Notes under the pieces: generated by a model
Database searches by the model: none
Told to the model about the DNA's origin: nothing
Seen by the model: only the letters and a program-made list of their open reading frames with translations
In this document: piece by piece, positions 52,539 through 61,507 of the stretch
Layout of the letters: each line of letters begins with the position of its first letter
How positions within the stretch are numbered: the first letter of the stretch is position 1
Assembly (NCBI GenBank): GCA_041483135.1
Contig: JBGPFE010000006.1
Coordinates: 1 to 64,000 of the forward strand
DNA: 64,000 bases
Direction of reading: 5' to 3'
Source of the DNA: PALSA-1004 sp041483135
GTDB taxonomy: Bacteria > Pseudomonadota > Gammaproteobacteria > Burkholderiales > SG8-41
Program-made: the position numbers and the translations under genes

Positions 52539-53735
52539 CTACCTCGCGCGGGCCTGGCGCGTGAACGGCGTCACCTTGAGCCGGTCGTGCGCGGACACGA
52601 TGCCGATTTCCTCGTCGGCCAAATAGCACGCGGGATCTTCCTGCCAGGCGTCGCCGGTCAATTGCTGCGCGCGCACGCGGGTGTTGCCGCCGCAGACATC
52701 GAAATAGCGGCATTCACCGCAACGCCCCTTGATGTTGCGCGGGCTCGCTCTGAGTCCCGCCATCAGCGGGTCGGAGGTGTCGCGCCAGATCGCGGAAAAC
52801 GGCCGCGCGCGCACGTTGCCGACGGAGTAATGCCACCAGAAAGTGTCCGGATGGACATTGCCGAGGTTGTCGATGTTGGCGATGTTCACACCCGAGGAAT
52901 TGCCGCCCCATTGCGCGAGCTTCGCGCGCAGATGCGCCTCGAGCTGCGGGAAGCGGCGGCGCACCCAGAACAGCAGGTAAACCCCATCGGCGTCGTTGTT
53001 GCCGGTCACGAACTCCCTGTCCACGCCGCGCTCGATATAGTTCCAGCAGGTGTCGAACAGCAGGTCCATCACGCGCCGCGTGGTCTCGAACACCGCGTCG
53101 TGCTTGCGGTCGACGTTGCCGCGGCCGGCGTAATTCAGGTGCGACAGGTAAAACTTGTCGATGCCCTCGCGCTCCATCAACTCGAGCAGCGCAGGCAGGT
53201 CGTGCTGGTTGTGCTGGGTCAGCGTGAAGCGCACGCCGATTTTGAGGCCGGCGTCGCGGCACAATCGGATTGCATTGAGCGAGCGCTCGTAAGCGCCGAC
53301 CATGCGGCGGAACCGGTCGTGCGTCTCTTTGATGCCGTCGAGGCTCACGCCGACGTAATCGAAGCCGACCGCGGCGATACGGTCGATGTTCGCGTCATCG
53401 ATCAGCGTGCCGTTTGACGACAGACCGACATAGAATCCCATTTCCTTTGCACGCGTCGCGATGTCGTAAATGTCGGGCCTGAGCAGCGGCTCGCCGCCGG
53501 ACAAAATCAGCACCGGCACGCCGAACGCCTTGAGATCGTCCATCACGGCGAAGACTTCCTGCGTCGAGAGCTCGCCCGGGAAATCCTTGTCGGCCGAGAT
53601 CGAGTAGCAGTGCTTGCATGTCAGATTGCAGCGGCGGATCAGGTTCCAGATCACGACCGGCCCCGGGGGATTTAGCTTCGGACCGAGCGGCGTCGGCTGC
53701 CGGATCTCGCGCATGTACTGGGATACTCGAAACAT
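52539..53735 (-). CDS. nirJ: NirJ, radical SAM heme d1 synthase
   Basis: A 398-residue radical SAM/SPASM protein: C-x3-C-x2-C in RRCNLTCKHCYS (residues 36, 40 and 43), GGEPLLRPD, VSLDG, and the cysteine-rich end KGRCGECRYFDVCGG. NirJ replaces the propionate groups of the heme d1 precursor with oxo groups. It follows nirH after two bases and precedes nirN, the usual order. The start MFRVSQYMREI is the NirJ amino end. Confidence 0.95.
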   Translation of the reverse strand: MFRVSQYMREIRQPTPLGPKLNPPGPVVIWNLIRRCNLTCKHCYSISADKDFPGELSTQEVFAVMDDLKAFGVPVLILSGGEPLLRPDIYDIATRAKEMGFYVGLSSNGTLIDDANIDRIAAVGFDYVGVSLDGIKETHDRFRRMVGAYERSLNAIRLCRDAGLKIGVRFTLTQHNQHDLPALLELMEREGIDKFYLSHLNYAGRGNVDRKHDAVFETTRRVMDLLFDTCWNYIERGVDREFVTGNNDADGVYLLFWVRRRFPQLEAHLRAKLAQWGGNSSGVNIANIDNLGNVHPDTFWWHYSVGNVRARPFSAIWRDTSDPLMAGLRASPRNIKGRCGECRYFDVCGGNTRVRAQQLTGDAWQEDPACYLADEEIGIVSAHDRLKVTPFTRQARAR

Positions 53736-53737
53736 GC

Positions 53738-54241
53738 TTATCGCTCCTGCAGGCGCAAGCCTGTTTTCTTCAGAATCCGCGTGCTGTAAAGCACCGCGCC
53801 GGCCCGCGCCGCGTCACCCAGGATCGCGGCGATATACTTCACTCGCTCCTCGACCTCTCCGCGCGTACGCGCGTGGACCATCGCGAACAGGTTATATGGC
53901 CACTGCGGCGGATGCCGCACGCGCTCATAGCAGTGGGTGACGAACGGCAGCGCACCGATTATGCGACCGAGCCGGCCGACTTCATCGTCGGCAACGTCCC
54001 ATACCGCCATGCCGTTGGCGCTGTAACCGAGCGCGTAATGGTTCGGCACCGCGCCGATGCGGCGCACCGCGCCCGATGCGAGCATGTGCGCGAACCGCGC
54101 CATCACTTCTTCGCCGCTGGCCCCGATCTGCTCCCCGATCGCGTGGTAGGGCCGCGGCGCGAGCGGCAAGCCGCCCTGGGTCGCGATTACGATCGCGCGG
54201 TCGATGCCATCGGGCGTCAGCGGCGTGGCGGGCACGTTCAT
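53738..54241 (-). CDS. nirH: NirH, siroheme decarboxylase subunit
   Basis: A 167-residue AsnC/Lrp-like protein of the NirD/L/G/H family: DRAIVIATQGGLPLAPRPYHAIGEQIG near the start, RRIGAVPNHYALGYSANGMAVWDV and HCYERVRHPPQWPYNLFAMVHA with the His/Tyr residues of siroheme decarboxylases. With NirDL and NirG it removes two carboxyl groups from siroheme to give didecarboxysiroheme. ATG 54241 overlaps the nirG stop by four bases. Confidence 0.9.
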   Translation of the reverse strand: MNVPATPLTPDGIDRAIVIATQGGLPLAPRPYHAIGEQIGASGEEVMARFAHMLASGAVRRIGAVPNHYALGYSANGMAVWDVADDEVGRLGRIIGALPFVTHCYERVRHPPQWPYNLFAMVHARTRGEVEERVKYIAAILGDAARAGAVLYSTRILKKTGLRLQER

Positions 54242-54687
54242 GCGTTCGCCGCGAGATTGAGCCCGACGAAAAACTCCTCGCGCTTGGGCATCAGATAGAC
54301 TGGTAATCCGGTGTCGCGCTCGATGCGGCTGGCGGCGCGCGCGATCCCGTCCCGGGACTCGGTGGCGAGCACGAACCACATGTTGAATTCGTGCTCGCGC
54401 TCGTAATTGTGTGCGACTTCCGGCAACGCATTGACCGCCTTCGCCACCCGGTCAAAGGCATCGCGCGGCACGCGCATCGCCGCCAGCGCGTAGGCGCCGC
54501 CCAGGCGCTCGGCTTGATACAACGGGCCGAAACGCGTCAGCACGCCGTCTGCAAGCAACCGCTTGATGCGCGCGATCAGGTCATCTTCGCCAAGGCCGAT
54601 CAATTGCGCCGCCTCGCGATAGGGGCGTTCGCTCACCGGAAAGCCCTGTTGCAGCGTATCGACGATGGCACGATCGATGCTATCCAT
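54238..54687 (-). CDS. nirG: NirG, siroheme decarboxylase subunit
   Basis: A 149-residue member of the same family: DRAIVDTLQQGFPVSERPYREAAQ, RFGPLYQAERLGGAYALAAM and AHNYEREHEFNMWFVLAT. It lies between nirDL and nirH and overlaps both, so all three are translationally coupled and probably form the decarboxylase complex of heme d1 synthesis. Confidence 0.9.
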   Translation of the reverse strand: MDSIDRAIVDTLQQGFPVSERPYREAAQLIGLGEDDLIARIKRLLADGVLTRFGPLYQAERLGGAYALAAMRVPRDAFDRVAKAVNALPEVAHNYEREHEFNMWFVLATESRDGIARAASRIERDTGLPVYLMPKREEFFVGLNLAANA

Positions 54688-55693
54688 GCGTCACCGCCTC
54701 CGCGGCCGCCGGCAGGTAACGCGCGCCGCGCTGCTTGAAACGCTGCCGGCTGAACAGCACCTCGAACGGATACCGCACCAGATTGCAGTTCGCCCGCAAT
54801 GCGGCGATCTGCGCCAGCCCTTCGTTACGGTCTTTGCCGTGGATCATGCAGTAGAGGTTGTAACGCCAATCCGGCGGGTAGCGCAGGCGCCGGTAGCACA
54901 GCGTGACGAACGGCGTCATCGCGACGCGCCGGCCCACGGCACGCACTTCAGCGTTGGGCACGTCCCACACCACCATCGCGTTGGCGTGGTAACCCAGTTC
55001 ATGGTGCCGCACGATTACGCCCAGGCGGTTGATGACGCGGGCATCCAGCCAGCGCTTGAGCGTCGCGAGTACCGCCGCTTCGGTCGTGCCGGCGCGCAGC
55101 GCCAGCTCGGCGTAGGGCGCGCTCGTGAGCGGCAATCCTTCCTGCAACGAACTCACCAGCGCGCGCTCGCCTGGCGCCAGCGGCACGTTGGTGCGCTGCG
55201 CATTCAACTCTTGCCCGCGACCGTTCCGGCCCGTGGCCGCGTTGCTGCCAGAGACGTCGAACCCGAGGTCAAGGTAGTACGGTTCGACCATCGGCAGCGA
55301 CAGCACGCGGCCGCAACGCGCCGAGCACTCGATGTCGCGCACCACGGTGTCGACTTGCTGCTTATCCGGCGCGGTAATGACGAACCACAGGTTGAAATGA
55401 TGCTCGCGCTCATAGTTGTGGTTGACCTCGGGAAAAGAGCTGACCAGCTCCGCCACCTGCAGCAGGCGCTGTGGCGGCACGGCTATCGCGGCCAGCGTAG
55501 CTGCCCCGATGCGTCCCGGCACAAACGTCGCGCCGACGCGGCTCACGCAGCCCTGCGCGATGAGACGCGCCAGCGCTGCGATCACTTCGTTTTCGCTGAC
55601 GCCAAGCCGCAGCGCAAGCGCCTGGTAGGGACGCGGCACGAGCGGGAAATCGCGCTGAAACTCGTTGAGCAAGCGGCCGTCGAGCGCAGGCAT
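54680..55693 (-). CDS. nirDL: NirDL, fused siroheme decarboxylase
   Basis: A 337-residue fusion of two NirD/L-type units: the first (residues 1-150) has DFPLVPRPYQALALRLGVSE and NHNYEREHHFNLWFVIT, the second (from about 180) has LQEGLPLTSAPYAELALRAG and CYRRLRYPPDWRYNLYCMIHG. Fused NirDL proteins are known in several denitrifiers. It acts with NirG and NirH on siroheme. ATG 55693 is the family start; the frame is open further upstream into nirF. It overlaps nirG by eight bases. Confidence 0.92.
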   Translation of the reverse strand: MPALDGRLLNEFQRDFPLVPRPYQALALRLGVSENEVIAALARLIAQGCVSRVGATFVPGRIGAATLAAIAVPPQRLLQVAELVSSFPEVNHNYEREHHFNLWFVITAPDKQQVDTVVRDIECSARCGRVLSLPMVEPYYLDLGFDVSGSNAATGRNGRGQELNAQRTNVPLAPGERALVSSLQEGLPLTSAPYAELALRAGTTEAAVLATLKRWLDARVINRLGVIVRHHELGYHANAMVVWDVPNAEVRAVGRRVAMTPFVTLCYRRLRYPPDWRYNLYCMIHGKDRNEGLAQIAALRANCNLVRYPFEVLFSRQRFKQRGARYLPAAAEAVTHG

Positions 55694-55694
55694 G

Positions 55695-56858
55695 TCAGAA
55701 TCCGGTGCGGAACGCGCGCGAGGTGAAAAATATGCCGCTCGGCTTGTCGGCCGCGATCTCGGCAATGCGCGCAAACGTCGCGCTGTCGTAAACCACGACG
55801 CGGTCGTCGTCGCGCGCCGAGAGCCACACCGCTTCGCCGCGCGGCGTGAATTCCATATGCAATATCACGTTGCCGGGCCTGAGCGTCTGCATGATCCGGC
55901 GCGTTTCGGTATCGATTACCTGCACGATGCCGTTGTCGGGCAACGCAAAATTCACCCACACCTGCCGCCCGTCGGGCCGCGCGATCACGAACACCGGCTG
56001 GCCGGCGACCGCGATGCGGCCGGCCTCGCGCCAGGTTTCGGTATCGATCACCAGCACCTCATGGTGCCCGACCGCCGGCACGAATGCGTAGCGTCCCGCC
56101 AGCGCCCACCCCCTGAGATGCGGCATCTTGTAAACGGGCAGTTTCTGCGCGCCTTTGCCGTAGCCGTCGAGCACGCGCCTGACACCGCGCTCGGGATGCC
56201 ACAGATCGAGCATCGCCATGCCGTCTTCGCCGAACAGACCCGCCAGGTAATAGCGGCCGTCCGGCGTCACCAGAGCGTCATAGGGTTCCTTGCCGATGCC
56301 CTTGAATTTGGTGACTGCCGGCAGCGTGCCGGCGCCGAAGTCGGCGATCCAGATCTCGCCGGCTTCGAACAGACTGAACACGAAACGGTTGCCGGGCGCA
56401 TCCTCGATGCCGACCACTTTCGCCAATTTGCCGTCGCCGTAGCCAGCGGGAATGTCGGCGACGAGTTCGAGCGTATCGGCGGCAAACACCTTGACTCCGC
56501 CCGGCACGTAATTGGCGACCGCGATCAGCTTGCCGTCCTGCGAGATCGCACCGCCGATTGAATTGCCCGATTGCACCACCCGGCGCTCGATGCGGGACAA
56601 CAGAAGATCGACCTTGGTAAGACCGCCGTCGCGGCCGAACACATAGGCGTAGCGACCGTCGCGCGAGTACACGACCGACGCGTGCGATAAATCACCCAGG
56701 CCTGTGATGCGCCCGATCGATGCGCGCTGGGTGGTGCTCACGAGCCGCACGCCGCCGCTTGCGCGCTCGATCACCACACCGAGATCGCCGGTGCCGCGCG
56801 GCTCGACTCCGGCGCATCCGGCAAGCAACGCAGCGAGCAGCAATACGCTAGCGCGCAT
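55695..56858 (-). CDS. nirF: NirF, heme d1 biosynthesis propeller lipoprotein
   Basis: A 387-residue protein with lipobox LLAGCAG (Cys15) and a d1-type propeller (VVYSRDGRYAYVFGRDGGL, ISQDGKLIAVANY, TPDGRYYLAGLFGEDGMAM). NirF acts in the periplasm in a late step of heme d1 formation. It starts inside the last codons of nirC (11-base overlap) and ends one base before nirDL. Similar to NirS and NirN d1 domains but without cytochrome c. Confidence 0.92.
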   Translation of the reverse strand: MRASVLLLAALLAGCAGVEPRGTGDLGVVIERASGGVRLVSTTQRASIGRITGLGDLSHASVVYSRDGRYAYVFGRDGGLTKVDLLLSRIERRVVQSGNSIGGAISQDGKLIAVANYVPGGVKVFAADTLELVADIPAGYGDGKLAKVVGIEDAPGNRFVFSLFEAGEIWIADFGAGTLPAVTKFKGIGKEPYDALVTPDGRYYLAGLFGEDGMAMLDLWHPERGVRRVLDGYGKGAQKLPVYKMPHLRGWALAGRYAFVPAVGHHEVLVIDTETWREAGRIAVAGQPVFVIARPDGRQVWVNFALPDNGIVQVIDTETRRIMQTLRPGNVILHMEFTPRGEAVWLSARDDDRVVVYDSATFARIAEIAADKPSGIFFTSRAFRTGF

Positions 56859-57246
56859 CGGGAAACCCGCGCAGCAGGTGCTGTGCGATCCAATCGGCGT
56901 CTGCTTCCGTCAGCAACGGCGACCATCCCGGCATCGCACTGCCCGCGACTCCGTTGAGAATTACGTACTTGAGATAATCGGTTGGCTTACCCGCCAGCGC
57001 CGCTGGCAACAACGACGGACCGAGACCGCCGCCAAGCGTCATGCCGTGGCACGAACCGCAATCCTGGCGCACCAGGTGCGTGAGCTGTGCCGTGCGCTGC
57101 GGCGTCGGGCCGGTATCGGCAGCGCCGGCGGAAGTAGCCAACGTCACGCCGAACATCGCGATCACCAGCATGAGCAGCACGAACGGGTGCGGCAGCCATA
57201 TCGGCTGCCGCACCCGTGTGCGCTGCGCTATGCGATCCTCATGCAC
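56848..57246 (-). CDS. nirC: NirC, c-type cytochrome of the nir cluster
   Basis: A 132-residue protein with a signal anchor (residues about 20-42), a heme-binding CGSCHG near residue 63 and a later SAMPGWSPLL with the axial Met. NirC can donate electrons to NirS. GTG 57246 is preceded by GGAG. The amino end is longer and more basic than in other NirC proteins, so the start could be internal. It is 12 bases after nirM. Confidence 0.88.
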   Translation of the reverse strand: MHEDRIAQRTRVRQPIWLPHPFVLLMLVIAMFGVTLATSAGAADTGPTPQRTAQLTHLVRQDCGSCHGMTLGGGLGPSLLPAALAGKPTDYLKYVILNGVAGSAMPGWSPLLTEADADWIAQHLLRGFPDAR

Positions 57247-57258
57247 GCTTCCCGCTCC

Positions 57259-57588
57259 TCACATCGACAGGATCCACTCGACCAGTGTCGCGGCTTCGGC
57301 GTCGCTCACTTTGTCGTTGGGCGGCATCGGGATCGGGCCCCACGTGCCCTTGCTGCCGGCTTTGACGTTTTTCACCAGCAGCGCCTGGGCATCCTTGTTG
57401 CCTTTGTATTTCTTCGCCACATCCTTGTAGGCGGGGCCCAGGATCTTCTTGTCGGCCGAATGACACTGCAGGCAATTGTATTTCTTCGCCAGCGCTTCGG
57501 CCTGCGCGGCGTCGACTGCGGCAAAAGTGGTGGGCGCCGCGAGCACCAGAAAAGCGCCCGCGGCTGCAGTTGCTATATAACGCATCAT
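57259..57588 (-). CDS. nirM: NirM, cytochrome c551
   Basis: A 109-residue periplasmic cytochrome: signal peptide ending TTFAA, CLQCHS near residue 37 and IPMPPNDKVSDAEA with the axial Met near residue 90. It carries electrons from the bc1 complex to NirS. GGGAGA six bases upstream of the ATG supports 57588. The gene follows nirS after 17 bases. Confidence 0.93.
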   Translation of the reverse strand: MMRYIATAAAGAFLVLAAPTTFAAVDAAQAEALAKKYNCLQCHSADKKILGPAYKDVAKKYKGNKDAQALLVKNVKAGSKGTWGPIPMPPNDKVSDAEAATLVEWILSM

Positions 57589-57605
57589 GAGTTTGTCTCC
57601 CGTTG

Positions 57606-59375
57606 TCAGTAAACGTCGTGCGTCGTGTTGTAGACATTGAACTTGCCGGTCGGCGTGATCAGCTTCGGATCCTTGATCACGGCCTTGAGCTTGCGCGTCT
57701 TGTCGTCGACCACTACGATCGCGGACTGCTGGTTTTTCGCCGACCATACTGCAAACCACACTTCGTCACCCGCCTTGTTGTACTCGGGCTGCACGACGCG
57801 CTTCGCGCCCTCGCTCACACCGGCCCACTCCGCGATCGGCAACACCTGAAAGCCTTTGTCGAGGTTGTTGATATCGAACACCGCGACCGACTGGGCGAGC
57901 TTGGCGTCGGGATTGAGCGGCGTGTCCACCCACAGGTTCTTCGATTTCGGGTGGGTCTTGATGAACAGATTGCCGCCGCCCTGCCCTTTCAGAGTCTGCA
58001 CCAGCTTCCAGGCCTGCGCCTTGTGCTTCACCGGATCGGTGCCGATCAGAGCGATCTGCTCGTCGCCGAGGTCGCCGCTCGCCCACACCGGGCCGTATTT
58101 CGGATGCACGAAATTCGCGCCGCGTCCCGGGTGCGGAATCTTGCCGACGTCGATCAGGGCGGTGAGCTTGTTATCCTTGGTGTCGACTACCGCAATTTTG
58201 TTCGATTGATTCGCCGCCACCAGGAAGTAGCGATGAGTCGAATCGAATCCGCCGTCGTGCAGGAAACGCGCGGTGCCGATGGAAGTGATTTTGAGATTAT
58301 TGAGATCAGAATAATTGACCAGCAGGGTCTGGCCAGTCTCCTTTACGTTGACCACGAATTCCGGATGGAAATGCGAGGAGACGATCGAGGCGACCCGCGG
58401 CTCGGGATGATATTCCTGCGCGTCCACTGTCATGCCGCGCGTGGCGACAATCTTGAGCGGCTCGAGGGTGTCACCCTTCATGATCACGAATTGCGGCGGC
58501 CAGTAGGAGCCGGCGATCGCCAGCTTGTCCTCATAGCCTTTGTACTTGGATGTATCGACCGATCGCGCTTCGAGACCGACCCTGATCTCGGCGACGTTAT
58601 CCGGCTTTTCCATCCACAGGTCGATCATGTTGATCTTGGCGTCGCGCCCGATCACGAACAGGTAGCGGCCCGACGCGGACATGCGCGAGATGTGCACCGC
58701 GTAGCCGGTCTTGACGATGTTGATGATCTTCTTGGTATCCCCATCGATCAGCGCCACTTCACCGGTATCGCGCAAAGTAATCGAGAAGATGTTCTCGATG
58801 TTGTAGTTGTTCATCTTCTTTTTCGGCCGGTCTGCAGGCTTCACCAGCACTTTCCACGTCGCCTTCATTTCGGCCATGCCGAATTCAGGCGGGGTCGGCG
58901 GCGTCTGCTGGACGTAGCGCGCCATCAGGTCGACTTCCTTGTCGGTCAGGTCGCCCGACGTGCCCCAGTTCGGCATGCCGGCCGGCGAGCCGTAATTAAT
59001 GAACACCTTGAGGTACTCGGTGCCCTTTGCGATAGTAAGATCGGGCGTGAGCGGCTTGCCGGTCGCGCCCTTGCGCAATACGCCGTGGCACCCGGCGCAA
59101 CGCTCGAAGTAGACCTGCCGCGCGCGGTCGAACTCGGCCTTGGTCATCGGCGGCGCCTTGGGATTGACGTCCTGGTGCATGTCGACGTCGCCCAGCGGAG
59201 AGCCGCCCGCCTGATACCTGAGCTCCGGTTCGGTCACGTTGGGTGGAGGTTTGCCCTGTGCCGGCGCGCTCGGCGCGGCCTTTGGCTTGTCCTGCGCCAG
59301 CGCGCTGCCTGTCCACAACGGCAAGACGGCGAAGGCAGCGGCAACTGCGGTGATTACGGCTCGCTTCACTCTCAT
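57606..59375 (-). CDS. nirS: Cytochrome cd1 nitrite reductase
   Basis: A 589-residue protein with signal peptide (cleavage near ALA), N-terminal cytochrome c domain (CAGCHG near residue 93) and the eight-bladed d1 propeller (DLWMEKPDNVAEIRVGLEA, SSHFHPEFVVNVKETG with the two active-site His, IPHPGRGANFVHPKYGPVWA). It reduces nitrite to NO in the periplasm. A proline- and alanine-rich stretch lies between the signal and the cytochrome domain. It heads the operon nirS-M-C-F-DL-G-H-J-N; a perfect FNR/DNR box lies 85 bases upstream. Confidence 0.97.
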   Translation of the reverse strand: MRVKRAVITAVAAAFAVLPLWTGSALAQDKPKAAPSAPAQGKPPPNVTEPELRYQAGGSPLGDVDMHQDVNPKAPPMTKAEFDRARQVYFERCAGCHGVLRKGATGKPLTPDLTIAKGTEYLKVFINYGSPAGMPNWGTSGDLTDKEVDLMARYVQQTPPTPPEFGMAEMKATWKVLVKPADRPKKKMNNYNIENIFSITLRDTGEVALIDGDTKKIINIVKTGYAVHISRMSASGRYLFVIGRDAKINMIDLWMEKPDNVAEIRVGLEARSVDTSKYKGYEDKLAIAGSYWPPQFVIMKGDTLEPLKIVATRGMTVDAQEYHPEPRVASIVSSHFHPEFVVNVKETGQTLLVNYSDLNNLKITSIGTARFLHDGGFDSTHRYFLVAANQSNKIAVVDTKDNKLTALIDVGKIPHPGRGANFVHPKYGPVWASGDLGDEQIALIGTDPVKHKAQAWKLVQTLKGQGGGNLFIKTHPKSKNLWVDTPLNPDAKLAQSVAVFDINNLDKGFQVLPIAEWAGVSEGAKRVVQPEYNKAGDEVWFAVWSAKNQQSAIVVVDDKTRKLKAVIKDPKLITPTGKFNVYNTTHDVY

Positions 59376-59459
59376 GGGTCTGCTCCTCTGTGACTGCGGA
59401 TAACGGAAAAACCGGCGCTCAATTGAGCGCTAGGTTGACAGGTGGGACGGCAGCGGACT

Positions 59460-59473
59460 TTGATCTAAATCAA
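59460..59473. promoter_or_regulatory. FNR/DNR box TTGATCTAAATCAA (nirS / nirE)
   Basis: A perfect consensus site in the divergent nirS-nirE region. For nirE a TAGAGT at 59496-59501 is at ideal class II distance. On the nirS side no -10 as good is visible. Confidence 0.88.
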
Positions 59474-59568
59474 GGCTTGCGCAAGAGCGCCGGCCTAGAG
59501 TGGCACCGTGTCCCGGCCGCGGCCGGGGCGACAACAAATCGATCCGCTCGACGACGATTGGGGTGCGC

Positions 59569-60513
59569 ATGAATGGTACGGATTTCCCGCGCGATGGTAC
59601 GGCGCGAGACGCGACACGGGCGAGCAGCTTGCCCGCCGCGCACGCCAAGAGCGCCGCGCCGCGCGGCGCTGCCCCTATGCGCGTGGTGTCGTCAGCGCGA
59701 GATGCAGCAGTCGCCGAACCCTGCAACGGCGTCGTCTATCTCGTCGGCAGCGGACCGGGTGATCCCGAGTTACTCACGCTGCGCGCGCTCAAGCTGATGC
59801 AGCGCGCCGACGTCGTACTCTACGACCACCTGGTGGCAGCGGAGATCGTCGACATGGTGCGTCGTGATGCGCAACGCATTTACGTCGGCAAGGAGCGTTC
59901 CAACCATACGTTGCCGCAAGGCGAAATCAACGAACTGATGGCCAGGCTGGCGCGTGAAGGCAAGCGCGTGCTCCGGCTCAAGGGCGGCGATCCATTCGTG
60001 TTCGGCCGCGGCGGTGAGGAACTCGAGGCGCTCGCCGCAGCCGGAATTCCGTTCGAGATCGTGCCCGGCGTGACCGCTGCGACCGGCGTGGCGGCGTACG
60101 CGGGCATCCCGCTCACGCACCGCGATCACGCCCAAGCCTGCGTATTAGTCACGGGCCACCTCAAGAACGGCACCATGAACCTCGATTGGCCGGCGCTGGC
60201 GCGTCCCAATCAGACAGTGATCGTCTATATGGGGTTGCTCGGCCTGCCGCTATTGTGTCAGCAACTCATCGTGCATGGCCTGCCGGCGACAACTCCGGCC
60301 GCCGTGGTGCAACAGGGAACGACGCACGATCAGCGCGTCATCTGCGGCACGCTGGCCACCCTGCCGCTGACTGCGTTCAAGGCCGGGCTCAAGCCGCCGA
60401 CGCTGATTATCATCGGCGAAGTCGTCAAGCTTCACGCCAAGCTCGCGTGGTTCACGCCGGACGAAAAGCCGGCGGTCGCAGCACAACTGCCGGCAACCCG
60501 CAGCGCAGGATAA
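59569..60513 (+). CDS. nirE: NirE/CobA-type uroporphyrinogen III methyltransferase
   Basis: A 314-residue SUMT: VYLVGSGPGDPELLTLRALK near residue 55, GKERSNHTLPQ, LRLKGGDPFVFGRGGEEL, and VTGHLKNG. It methylates uroporphyrinogen III twice using SAM to start siroheme and heme d1 synthesis. An N-terminal stretch of about 50 residues precedes the domain; a start at 59677 would give the usual 278 residues, but 59569 has GGGG upstream. Its place, divergent from nirS behind a shared FNR box, makes it the nir-dedicated enzyme. Confidence 0.88.
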   Translation: MNGTDFPRDGTARDATRASSLPAAHAKSAAPRGAAPMRVVSSARDAAVAEPCNGVVYLVGSGPGDPELLTLRALKLMQRADVVLYDHLVAAEIVDMVRRDAQRIYVGKERSNHTLPQGEINELMARLAREGKRVLRLKGGDPFVFGRGGEELEALAAAGIPFEIVPGVTAATGVAAYAGIPLTHRDHAQACVLVTGHLKNGTMNLDWPALARPNQTVIVYMGLLGLPLLCQQLIVHGLPATTPAAVVQQGTTHDQRVICGTLATLPLTAFKAGLKPPTLIIIGEVVKLHAKLAWFTPDEKPAVAAQLPATRSAG

Positions 60514-60526
60514 GCTTGCGGCGCGC

Positions 60527-61507
60527 CTAGCTCGCGTCCATACGGCAGGCAATAGCAGCGACTGCTGCCAGCAGCAGCGCCGCGACGACATCGTGCGCAA
60601 CCGTCAGCGCGAGCAGGGGCGGCGCCACGATCAGGGCCACACCCAGCCCGATTTGCAGCAATATTAATCCTGCGATGCGGGCGCCATGCGCGCGCAGTCC
60701 GCCGCCACGACACCACATGGCTATCGCCAGCACGACGCCACCGCCCGCAGCCAGCACCGCGCCGTAGCGATGCGCGATGTGCAGCGTCTGCCGCAACGCT
60801 TGCGCGGTATCGCTGCTTGCGGCTTGCAGCGAATACAGCGGGTCGAATGCCGCCCATGACCAGGTCGTTGGCCACCACGCGCCGTTGCAGTCGGGAAAGC
60901 TCACGCATGCGAGCGCTGCGTACTTGGCGCTGACCAGTCCGCCCGCAACTACCTGCGCCACTACGATCAGCAGCACCAGTTGCGCTGTCCGACGCAGCGC
61001 GCGCGACATGGGCGGCGCGATTGACGCCGTCAACTTCATGCGGAGCGTCCATGCAAGCGCGAGCAACGCCATGCCGCCCAGCATATTGCCAAGCGTGACT
61101 GCCGGAGCATTCGTTCCCGCAGTGTAACGGCCAAGCAGCGCGAGGAACGCCGTCACCGCGAGCAGCGCTACCACGATAACCGTCACGCCGCGCTGGCGGC
61201 GTTCGCCGATCAACCAGAGCACGGCAGCGATGGCGATTACGATGCCGGTGGCACCGGCGGCGACACGATGCGTCGCGCGCACCTCGGCCGTGTGGATAGT
61301 GTCCGGCGCTGGCGCGGCTTGCGTCGCGTCACCGGTTTTTGCAAACGCGCCGTAACACGCCGGCCAGCCGTTGCAGCCGAGCCCGCTTTGCGTCAGACGC
61401 AGCCACGCGCTGCTGGCGATCACGACCAGCACCAGTGCTGCGGCAACCGTCGCCAGCGTCGCTACCAGGCGCGCCGTGCGTTGTTCGCGTTCGCTAGCGA
61501 ACATCAT
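60527..61507 (-). CDS. Heme A synthase-like (CtaA/COX15 family) membrane protein
   Basis: A 326-residue protein with eight hydrophobic segments in two four-helix halves, each with conserved His (THRVAAGATG near residue 63; HIAHRYGAVLA near residue 240), and a cysteine pair-like CVSFPDCNG in a loop near residue 205. The family converts heme O to heme A. MMFASEREQ at 61507 is taken as start; it overlaps the oxidase-like gene by 14 bases. No heme O synthase is in the window. The oxidase partner is unusual, so this may supply heme A or another heme to it. Confidence 0.8.
   Translation of the reverse strand: MMFASEREQRTARLVATLATVAAALVLVVIASSAWLRLTQSGLGCNGWPACYGAFAKTGDATQAAPAPDTIHTAEVRATHRVAAGATGIVIAIAAVLWLIGERRQRGVTVIVVALLAVTAFLALLGRYTAGTNAPAVTLGNMLGGMALLALAWTLRMKLTASIAPPMSRALRRTAQLVLLIVVAQVVAGGLVSAKYAALACVSFPDCNGAWWPTTWSWAAFDPLYSLQAASSDTAQALRQTLHIAHRYGAVLAAGGGVVLAIAMWCRGGGLRAHGARIAGLILLQIGLGVALIVAPPLLALTVAHDVVAALLLAAVAAIACRMDAS

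Noticed and set aside
57603..59393. A 596-codon open frame antisense to nirS
   Set aside because: Long antisense frames are expected opposite GC-biased codons; the nirS protein is unmistakable and the antisense product matches no family.
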